From assembly GCA_964428355.1 (NCBI GenBank), contig CAYRYU010000118.1, positions 1 through 21,145 on the forward strand: a stretch of 21,145 nucleotides of DNA. Reading direction: 5' to 3'. Position 1 is the first letter of the stretch. Each line of letters starts with the position of its first letter. A program made the translations under genes and the position numbers. This document shows positions 7,187-13,232 of this stretch, in pieces. The notes beneath the pieces were generated by a model, which saw only the letters and a list, made by a program, of their open reading frames with translations, was not told the DNA's origin and ran no database searches. The DNA is from CAYRYU01 sp964428355 (lineage in GTDB: Bacteria > Muiribacteriota > Ozemobacteria > Ozemobacterales > Ozemobacteraceae).

Positions 7187-8562
7187 GGCTTGTTCTCCTC
7201 CGAACGGGAACTGGTGTCGAGGCCCCTTCCCGCCCAATCCATGCCTTTCGCGAGCCGGAACTCAGCCTCGGCCATCCTCAGATCGGAAAGCGCCCGGATC
7301 TGGCCCTGGCGGGCCCGGGTCACGCTGGTCTGCGCATCCGCAACCTCCGTCACGGTCGACATTCCCGAGGAGTAACGCACGTGGGCGATCCGGAGCATCT
7401 CTTCTGCGAGCTCGAGGCGTTTGTCCGCCACCTTCACCTGGTTCGAAGCTGACTGGATGCGCGCGTGAGCCTGCCGCACCTCGCGCTCGACCTGGTTTTG
7501 GAGGTTCGCGGTCCCGGCTTCCTGCTGCTCCACGCCGGCCTTGGCGGACCGGACGCGGGCGGCGGCGTGGCCGCCGTCAAGGATGGGAACACCGGCGACA
7601 ACCACGGCGGACCAGCGGTTGAGCTGGGTGGCGGTTTTCGGATCGTAGCGCTGGTAATCGGCGAGGAGATTGACGGTCGGGTTCCGCTCCCTTCGGGCTG
7701 CATTCAGCCCGGCTTTCGCGGCCCGGACCTGGAATCGGGCACCCGTGATCTCGGGTCGGGTCTTCAGGGCGAGGGTTATCGAGTCGTCGAGGTCGGGAAG
7801 GTCGGAGAGCGAGAAACTGGCCAGGAGGCCGTTTTCCGTGGCGACCCAGTCCCGGGGCGGAACCGCCAGGGTCTGCCCCAATGCGGCCCGGGCGGTCCTT
7901 ACCGAGGCATCGGCCTTGATGAGGTCCTGGCGCGACTCTTCAACCTGGACCTCTGCCCGGAGCACGTCGAACTGGGCGGTTGACCTCGCCTCGAGCCGGC
8001 TTTTCGCCACACGGAGATACTCTTCGGCAGTTTCGAGGGCCTTTCTTGCCACCTCGACTTCGCGCTGGGCCAGCACCAGCTGGAGGAAGCTCCGCTCCGC
8101 CTCGAAGCAGACCACCTGTCGGGTCCGGGCGATCCCGGAGCAGGCAGCCGAGGCTCCATTCGATGCCTGGCTGACGGCTGCCTCGATCCGGCCACCAGAG
8201 TGGATGACCTTCTGGAGGGTGACCACGCCGGCCCTCTGGTCCTCCTCGCCCATCCTGATCGCGGGCATGCGGAGGATCGCGGGGAACGGGCCGAGGGTGG
8301 GAACCTCGCTCAAATGCACCTGGCGGGCTTCGGCCTTGAGCTGCCATTCCCTTCCCGATCGGATGTCCTGGACGGTCCCCCGGGCCTGCCTGGCTTTGGC
8401 CTCGGCTTCCCTGAGGGCGGGGTGGTTTTCCAGGGCCATCTCGACCGCTTTTCCGATGGAAAGGTCATCCGGGGAATCTTCCTCTCCAATGGCTGGAACC
8501 GCCCAACCGGACGCCAGCAGGATCGGGAAGAGCAAGGCCGGAACAAGACGCAGGATTTTCAT
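7183..8562 (-). CDS. TolC-family outer-membrane efflux channel
   Basis: Outer-membrane exit duct of the exporter, 459 aa, a normal length for the family. The start at 8562 overlaps the repressor stop as ATGA and has AAGGAGG 5 nt upstream; an in-frame ATG further upstream would run back into the repressor gene. Residues 1 to about 26 are a signal peptide. The body shows the two tandem outer-membrane-efflux repeats. Each begins with an A-x-x-x-x-P element (MALENHPALREAEAKAR near residue 40; ALKTRPEITGARFQVRAAK near residue 260) and continues into long amphipathic helices with beta segments between them. The channel is encoded in the exporter operon, so it is probably dedicated to this pump, unlike E. 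coli, where TolC is shared. Confidence 0.92.
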   Translation of the reverse strand: MKILRLVPALLFPILLASGWAVPAIGEEDSPDDLSIGKAVEMALENHPALREAEAKARQARGTVQDIRSGREWQLKAEARQVHLSEVPTLGPFPAILRMPAIRMGEEDQRAGVVTLQKVIHSGGRIEAAVSQASNGASAACSGIARTRQVVCFEAERSFLQLVLAQREVEVARKALETAEEYLRVAKSRLEARSTAQFDVLRAEVQVEESRQDLIKADASVRTARAALGQTLAVPPRDWVATENGLLASFSLSDLPDLDDSITLALKTRPEITGARFQVRAAKAGLNAARRERNPTVNLLADYQRYDPKTATQLNRWSAVVVAGVPILDGGHAAARVRSAKAGVEQQEAGTANLQNQVEREVRQAHARIQSASNQVKVADKRLELAEEMLRIAHVRYSSGMSTVTEVADAQTSVTRARQGQIRALSDLRMAEAEFRLAKGMDWAGRGLDTSSRSEENKP

Positions 8563-9257
8563 GATGCCTCCTTGGAAGGCCGTCGCACCCGCTGTCGAGC
8601 CACGGTGCGGGGAGCCGGGGAGCCCGGCTTTTTCTCGAGTAGTCCGTTCAGGATGAGGTCGGGTAGGATCTTCTCCAACATCGCGGGAGTGATTTTTCCC
8701 GGGAAATCGCCTGCGATGAAACCCCATAGGACGAAGGTCCCGAACACGGTGCTGAACAGCAGGCGGGAAACCACTTCAGTATCGAGTTTTCTGAAGGTGC
8801 CCGATCTGATCCCGCCCTTGATGAAGTTCGCGAGTTTTCCCACCGCGACCTCGAACAGGGAATCCCGGAGGAAACGGGCGACTTCGGGGTTGAACATCGC
8901 CTCCCCGAAAGCGATCCGGCTGAGGTCCTTGATCTTGTCCCACATTCCGAGACGGTTCTTGATGAGTGCGCGAAAAACCGCTTCCTCCTTGCCGGGCCCG
9001 CTTCTGGAGAAGATCTCCACGGCGGGCTCGAGGGCGTACTTCACGAGGAACTCCTGGAGAAGCTGCTGTTTTCCGGGGAAATGCACGTAGATGGTCCCCT
9101 CGGAAACCCCCGCTTCGGCGGCGATTTCCCGGGTGGTGGTCCGGCTGAACCCCTGGCGGGCGAAGAGGGAGACGGCGGCATCGAGTATCCTTTGCCGGTG
9201 GAGGGCGGGGTCACGCGTGCGGCTTTTTCCGTTGCCTTTGGGCGGGGTCCGTTTCAT
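8559..9257 (-). CDS. TetR/AcrR-family repressor of the exporter operon (CecR-like position)
   Basis: DNA-binding regulator, 232 aa. The start at ATG 9257 gives the usual short basic lead before the HTH domain; AAGGA lies about 13 nt upstream, a long spacing, so the start is probable rather than proven. Residues about 19-65 form the TetR DNA-binding domain: RILDAAVSLFARQGF, then TTTREIAAEAGVSEGTIYVHF with the recognition helix and the Y-x-H-F signature. The remaining 165 residues are the helical ligand and dimer domain, which varies too much to predict a ligand. It is the first gene of the exporter operon and reads from a promoter covered by a palindrome, so negative autoregulation is expected. 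E. coli CecR occupies the same place in front of ybhGFSR, though there the TolC gene is elsewhere. Confidence 0.92.
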   Translation of the reverse strand: MKRTPPKGNGKSRTRDPALHRQRILDAAVSLFARQGFSRTTTREIAAEAGVSEGTIYVHFPGKQQLLQEFLVKYALEPAVEIFSRSGPGKEEAVFRALIKNRLGMWDKIKDLSRIAFGEAMFNPEVARFLRDSLFEVAVGKLANFIKGGIRSGTFRKLDTEVVSRLLFSTVFGTFVLWGFIAGDFPGKITPAMLEKILPDLILNGLLEKKPGSPAPRTVARQRVRRPSKEAS

Positions 9258-9294
9258 CGTCGTCCGACATCCTTCGGGAGTCCGGCAATCCAAA

Positions 9295-9320
9295 ATAATA
9301 AGTGAGCGCTCACTCATTAT
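9295..9320. promoter_or_regulatory. Palindromic operator of the TetR-type repressor
   Basis: The core AGTGAGCGCTCACT (9301-9314) is a perfect 14-bp palindrome. It extends by ATAAT/ATTAT on each side after one mismatched pair, giving 26 bp with a single mismatch. GTGAGCGCTCAC-type cores are typical of TetR-family operators. It covers the -10 element and the start region of the operon promoter, so binding would block RNA polymerase. Confidence 0.85.
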
Positions 9321-9344
9321 AACACCTGGTTGGCGGAAAAGCAA
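9316..9344 (-). promoter_or_regulatory. Sigma-70-type promoter of the exporter operon
   Basis: On the minus strand a perfect TATAAT (9316-9321) lies 17 nt after TTGCTT (9339-9344), which matches TTGACA at the first three positions. Transcription would start near 9309, giving a leader of about 50 nt before the repressor ATG. The -10 element lies within the palindromic operator. The -35 element abuts the terminator hairpin of the preceding gene. Confidence 0.75.
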
Positions 9345-9370
9345 CGGGGCGGCCCGACCGGCCGCCCCGT
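9344..9370 (-). terminator. Intrinsic terminator after the cysteine-rich protein gene
   Basis: An 11-bp perfect GC-rich stem (9344-9354 with 9360-9370) closes a 5-nt loop. On the minus strand it is followed by GCTTTTCC, and on the plus strand by CGCTTTTCGG, so it could stop transcription from either side. It lies 29 nt past the stop codon of the gene ending at 9399. It insulates that gene from the exporter promoter, whose -35 element starts at its foot. Confidence 0.8.
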
Positions 9371-9398
9371 CGCTTTTCGGGGAATCTTCCGGAAGCGT

Positions 9399-9764
9399 TC
9401 AGAGATACTCCGAGCAATGCCAGACACCCCCGGCGGCTTTGGGCAACCTGCAGTCGGGGGCGTTCGCGCAGTTCATGCAGAGCCCCTTCAACTCCCCCGC
9501 ACCCGCTCCCGCGTAGTCCTGGAATGCATCCGGATCGGCCTTCAGCGAGGCCTGATTCCCGGGGCGGGCGGAATGCTCTTCGCACTGCAGGGTCGGAGAA
9601 GTCGCCGACCGGAGATAGGCGCAAAATGAGGCGTGCTCACAGTTTCCGCAAAGCCCTGCGGCCTGCCCTTCGGCCTCCTGGCTGACCTCTTCCCGCGCCT
9701 GAGCCCTGGTCTCGCGTTCCGGGTTCCGGGTTTCACGTCGCGAATCGTTCCTGTCGTATTCCAT
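9399..9764 (-). CDS. Small eight-cysteine protein with two CxxC knuckles, sigma-54 dependent
   Basis: Soluble 121-aa protein. The start at 9764 has AGGAGG about 9 nt upstream; the in-frame ATG at 9806 lacks such a site and would precede the predicted transcript start. Residues 1-35 are highly charged and probably disordered. Two homologous modules follow: GLCGNCEHASFC...C (C39, C42, C48, C61) and GLCMNCANAPDC...GGVWHCSEY (C96, C99, C105, C117). Both follow C-x2-C-x5-C-x11/12-C, which suggests two bound metal ions (zinc or iron) or a redox-active site. I recall similar single C-terminal modules ending GGVWHCEEY in deltaproteobacteria, but no established function. It has its own sigma-54 promoter and terminator and lies downstream of the NtrC-type regulator, its likely activator. 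Confidence 0.85.
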   Translation of the reverse strand: MEYDRNDSRRETRNPERETRAQAREEVSQEAEGQAAGLCGNCEHASFCAYLRSATSPTLQCEEHSARPGNQASLKADPDAFQDYAGAGAGELKGLCMNCANAPDCRLPKAAGGVWHCSEYL

Positions 9765-9814
9765 GTTAAATTCCCTCCTGAAATTTTGTGTCAGACCTGG
9801 TTTCAAGAGTGTAA

Positions 9815-9832
9815 TCGCAGGAACCGTGCCAA
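9815..9832 (-). promoter_or_regulatory. Sigma-54 (-24/-12) promoter of the cysteine-rich protein gene
   Basis: Read on the minus strand the site is TTGGCACGGTTCCTGCGA. It carries the full TTGGCACG -24 block and the -12 GC, with the two invariant dinucleotides exactly 12 nt apart. It departs from the consensus only at the first T of TTGC and the base after it. Transcription should start near 9805, giving a leader of about 40 nt that contains the AGGAGG site. Sigma-54 promoters need an AAA+ activator, and such a gene ends about 110 nt upstream. Confidence 0.85.
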
Positions 9833-9841
9833 CCCGGGCGG

Positions 9842-9854
9842 GATTCCGGGAATC
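9842..9854. promoter_or_regulatory. Candidate activator-binding palindrome upstream of the sigma-54 promoter
   Basis: GATTCC-G-GGAATC is a perfect 6+1+6 palindrome centred about 43 bp upstream of the predicted transcript start. That is closer than most enhancer sites for sigma-54 activators. A near-identical copy lies in the divergent region in front of the histidine kinase (13211-13223). Confidence 0.4.
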
Positions 9855-9944
9855 AGCCCGTGATCGGCCTTTCAGTCAGCCACGCCCGGAAACTTCCTAC
9901 CCGGGAACCGGTGAATTCCGTATCGCCGGGGTGTTTCTCCCCAG

Positions 9945-11309
9945 TCATCCATCCTTTTCCGGGGAAGGCGATTCAACCCCTCGAGCCAGTTTCTCCCGGA
10001 GGGTCTTCCGGTCGATACCCAGGATCTCGGCGGCCCGGGACTTGTTCCCCCGTACCGATTCGAGTACGTTACGGATGTACTCGCCCTCCACCTCCGCCAG
10101 GGTCCTTTCTAGCCCCTTTCGGTGTTGCACGGAAAACCGCATGAACGAAGGCAGATCCGCGATCTCGATCCCGGTCCCCTCGCTCATGACGACCATCCGC
10201 TGCATGACGTTCTCCACCTCCCGCACGTTCCCGGGCCACTCATAGTTCACGAGCAGCTCGAGAACCTTTTCGGAAATCCGCGGAACGGGCTTTCCCAGTT
10301 CACGGGAGAATTTTTCCAGGAAGCGTCGCGCCAGCAGGATCACGTCGGACCCGCGCTCCCTCAACGGAGGAAGGGTGATGTTTATCACGTTGAGCCGGTA
10401 GAAAAGATCCTGGCGAAAGGCACCCTTCTTCACGAGTTCGGAAAGATCCTTGTTTGTGGCGGCCAGGATGCGGACATCCACCTTCCGCGACCGTCTCGAC
10501 CCGACCATGTAGATTTCCTTGTCCTGCAGAACCCTGAGGAGTTTCACCTGCATCGAAAGGTCGGTTTCCCCGATCTCATCGAGGAAGATCGTCCCGCCGT
10601 CGGCGGTCTGGAAGAAACCTGCGCGGGCTTCGTTGGCTCCGGTGAACGCCCCTTTGACGTATCCGAACAGTTCGCTTTCGAGCAGCTCGTGTGGAATGCC
10701 TCCGCAGTTGACGGGCACGAACGGAGCGGCGGACCGGGGACCGGTGTAGTGGATCGCCCGCGCCACGAGTTCCTTTCCCGTTCCGCTTTCCCCCGTGATC
10801 AGAATCGTTGCCGACGATTTCGCCGCCTTCGAGACCGCATCGAAAACCCTGACCATCTCATCCGATTCCCCGATCAGGCCGGAGAAACACGGCGGGGAAT
10901 CCTGGGCGGGAGCGGCGGACTTCCGGTTCCGGATCTTCTGGAGAGCGCGATCGACCGCATCGAGCAGTTCGGCATTGGTAAAGGGTTTAGCGAGGTAGTC
11001 CTCGGCACCCATCCGGACCGCCTTGACAGCCCCTTCAACCGATGGGTAGCCCGTGATCATGACCACCTCGGTGAAACGGAAATTCTCCCTCACGTGGCGG
11101 ATCAGATCCAAACCGCTGATCTTGGGCATCTTAAGATCGGTGATAACCAGGTCGACGGCCTGGCCCTCCAGGAAATTGATCGCGTCGGGAACGCTGGAGA
11201 CGGTGAAGACGAGAAAGCCTGCTCCCGCAAGACTCCGCTGCAGCATTTCCAGGGTATCCGGGGCGTCGTCGACGGCCAGAATCGTGGGTGTCTTCGAAAA
11301 ATGTTTCAT
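9945..11309 (-). CDS. NtrC-type sigma-54-dependent response regulator
   Basis: Transcription activator, 454 aa, with the full three-domain plan. Receiver domain about 8-125: acidic pair D14/D15, phospho-acceptor D58 in LVITDLKMP, and K108 in LAKPF. AAA+ domain about 143-380: Walker A GESGTGKE (173-180), the sigma-54 contact loop GAFTGA (220-225), Walker B FLDEIG (242-247), and the arginine-finger region RQDLFYRLN. C-terminal Fis-type HTH about 400-443 (NKSRAAEILGIDRKTLREKL). Every residue needed for phosphorylation and for opening sigma-54 promoters is present. The start overlaps the kinase stop (ATGA), so the two are made together. A strong sigma-54 promoter follows directly downstream of this gene and is the obvious local target. 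Confidence 0.95.
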   Translation of the reverse strand: MKHFSKTPTILAVDDAPDTLEMLQRSLAGAGFLVFTVSSVPDAINFLEGQAVDLVITDLKMPKISGLDLIRHVRENFRFTEVVMITGYPSVEGAVKAVRMGAEDYLAKPFTNAELLDAVDRALQKIRNRKSAAPAQDSPPCFSGLIGESDEMVRVFDAVSKAAKSSATILITGESGTGKELVARAIHYTGPRSAAPFVPVNCGGIPHELLESELFGYVKGAFTGANEARAGFFQTADGGTIFLDEIGETDLSMQVKLLRVLQDKEIYMVGSRRSRKVDVRILAATNKDLSELVKKGAFRQDLFYRLNVINITLPPLRERGSDVILLARRFLEKFSRELGKPVPRISEKVLELLVNYEWPGNVREVENVMQRMVVMSEGTGIEIADLPSFMRFSVQHRKGLERTLAEVEGEYIRNVLESVRGNKSRAAEILGIDRKTLREKLARGVESPSPEKDG

Positions 11310-13114
11310 TCAGTCCCCCCTCCGGGAATTCCCTGTTCACTCGCCTCGCATGGGAGGCTGATCTCGAACCGGGACCCCTTTCCGACCTGGCTTTCCACCC
11401 TGATGGTCCCGCCATGGGAGGAGATGATCCCGTGAGCGACCGCAAGCCCCAACCCCGTTCCCTGACCGACCTCTTTCGTCGTGAAGAACGGCGTGAACAG
11501 CTTCTTGAGAATGCTCTGGTCCATTCCTGTGCCGGTGTCGACGATCGCCAGGAAGACCCTTCCCTCCCTTTCTCCGGTGTGGAGAGCTAGCTTTCCGCCG
11601 TGGGGCATGGCCTGGAGCGCGTTAACCACCAGGTTTACGAGAACCTGGTTGATCTGGGAAAGGTCCACCGTCACCGGGGTAAGGTTTGGCGACAGGTGCC
11701 GCTCGATCTCGATCCCTTCCTTGAGGCAACGGGATTCGAGGAAATATAGCCCTTCCTCCACCACCTTGTTGATGTCGACGGCCACCTTCTTCGTGGGCAT
11801 CTGCCGGGAAAAGAACAGGAGCTTCTTGATCACCTCGCGGGCATGCAATGTCCCCTTGATGATCTTTTCCGCATCCATTTCGACCTGCTGGGGAATTTTC
11901 GGGGTTCCCTTGATCAGCTGGGAGAATCCAAGGATCATGGCCAGAGGCTCGTTGAGCTCGTGGGCGACCCCGGCCGCAAGCTGCCCGATAGTGGCAAGCC
12001 GATCCGCATGGCGAAGCTGGTCCTGGAGCCGGACCTTCTCTTCTCCGGCCTGGCGTCTCTCGACCAGGCCGGAGACCTCCCGGGCGATCGTCTTGAGGAG
12101 TTCCTCCTCCTCCGGAAGAAAGGGGTTGGATTCTTGCGATGGGATCGCCCCGGAATACCAGACCTCGACGACTCCCCTCTTTTCGCCCCCCACGACGATT
12201 TCCGCGACCTGGGAAACCCCACCGACCGCCTTTCCCTGGGAAATGAACATCCGCGCGTCCAGGATTATCCGCGCCCCTGCCTGTTCCGGATACTGCCACG
12301 CGGGCGGGATCACCTCCACGATCTCCCTCAGAATGCCGTCGAGCGTGGTGCCGTTCTTCTCCGAAATCCGGGAGATGGCGTAAAGGCAGGTCAATTCCTT
12401 GATCCTCTCACGCAGGGCCCACTGGGTCCGGTGGATGGAAATGGCGATCCCGAAGCTCTCGACAAGGTTCTCGAGAAAGAATGTCTGCTTTCTCGTGAAG
12501 CCATCCTTTCGGGAGGATTTGAAAAGGAGGATACCCATCCGTTCGAAGCCGTCCATTACGGGGAGTATGAGAAGGGAAGAGTAGGAGTCGAGCTCCGAGG
12601 CGAAGGGAATGGTTTTTCCACCGGCCACCCCTTTTTTCAGGCAAAGGCTTCCAAGCGAAGGCTGAAGCGAGGTTCCCGCCCCTCCACGAGTCCGGACGAT
12701 GCTGTCGAAAAGCCTGCCGAACCTGTCGTCCACGGATGGCGATTGGTGGGGAGCTACCCCGCTTTGTTTTCGTCCGGTCTGGTATGCCTGAGCCTGCGAA
12801 GCCGGCTCGGATCCGTCATGGGGCTGGGGGAATTTCCCCACCACTTTCTTGGCCGATTCCACCGGAACGGGCTCGATCGTGGAACTGAACCCCTTTCCCG
12901 AAATTGCCCGGAACCTCCCGAGCGCTCCCGCCCTCTGCTCGCGAAATTCGACCTCCTCGCATCCTGAATCAGCCTGTATCCTGAGAAGGGCCTCCCTGAG
13001 AAACTCGAGCTTTCCAGCGATCCTCCCGGCCAGGTTGAGAACGGCCTGGGAACAGGGTCTCTCTGGGTGAGCCACAGGATCGGAGGTAACAGTTCTCTTT
13101 CGTGACGGTTTCAT
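11306..13114 (-). CDS. Soluble sensor histidine kinase with GAF-like input domains
   Basis: Partner kinase of the adjacent regulator; 602 aa from ATG 13114. An ATG at 13123 is also in frame, but its GGGAG lies only 1 nt away, while the spacing to 13114 is 10 nt. No signal peptide or membrane helix is visible, so it should sense a cytoplasmic cue. Residues about 1-125 are unrecognised and partly low-complexity. A GAF-like segment lies at about 130-230 and a second at about 235-355, with the VIPPAWQYPEQAGARI stretch common in such sensors. The dimerisation/phosphoacceptor domain has H385 in HELNEPL. The ATPase domain has N498 in NLVVNALQAM, DTGTGM (526-531), FFTTK and GQGTGLG (550-556). All catalytic boxes are intact. 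Confidence 0.93.
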   Translation of the reverse strand: MKPSRKRTVTSDPVAHPERPCSQAVLNLAGRIAGKLEFLREALLRIQADSGCEEVEFREQRAGALGRFRAISGKGFSSTIEPVPVESAKKVVGKFPQPHDGSEPASQAQAYQTGRKQSGVAPHQSPSVDDRFGRLFDSIVRTRGGAGTSLQPSLGSLCLKKGVAGGKTIPFASELDSYSSLLILPVMDGFERMGILLFKSSRKDGFTRKQTFFLENLVESFGIAISIHRTQWALRERIKELTCLYAISRISEKNGTTLDGILREIVEVIPPAWQYPEQAGARIILDARMFISQGKAVGGVSQVAEIVVGGEKRGVVEVWYSGAIPSQESNPFLPEEEELLKTIAREVSGLVERRQAGEEKVRLQDQLRHADRLATIGQLAAGVAHELNEPLAMILGFSQLIKGTPKIPQQVEMDAEKIIKGTLHAREVIKKLLFFSRQMPTKKVAVDINKVVEEGLYFLESRCLKEGIEIERHLSPNLTPVTVDLSQINQVLVNLVVNALQAMPHGGKLALHTGEREGRVFLAIVDTGTGMDQSILKKLFTPFFTTKEVGQGTGLGLAVAHGIISSHGGTIRVESQVGKGSRFEISLPCEASEQGIPGGGTE

Positions 13115-13232
13115 CCCGGACATTCTCCCTTCAAAAGCAAATGAAAGTCAATCCGATCTGCTGGTGAGTTTTACCCCACCGCCGTGGTATAATTACCCAG
13201 TAACCTTTTCGAATCCGGGAATCGGGGAAAAA
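13115..13232. promoter_or_regulatory. Divergent promoter region between the kinase and receiver-dikinase operons
   Basis: On the plus strand a perfect TATAAT lies at 13188-13193, but no good -35 hexamer is seen 16-18 nt upstream (TGAGTT at 13165 is the best placed). Transcription would start near 13200. GAATCC-G-GGAATC (13211-13223) differs at one base from the palindrome next to the sigma-54 promoter and lies between this start and the gene's ribosome site GGGG. Read toward the kinase, TTCGAA and TATACC with a 16-nt spacer form only a weak promoter candidate. No sigma-54 motif is visible here. Confidence 0.5.

Noticed and set aside
9905..9944. Terminator after the response-regulator gene
   Set aside because: GGGG/CCCC pairing around 7 nt gives only 4 bp and no T-rich tail follows, so it was not called.
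10122..11435. 437-codon plus-strand frame opposite the sigma-54 regulator
   Set aside because: It mirrors a gene with all AAA+ motifs; its composition (H, P, R, D rich) is that of a reverse-complement artefact.
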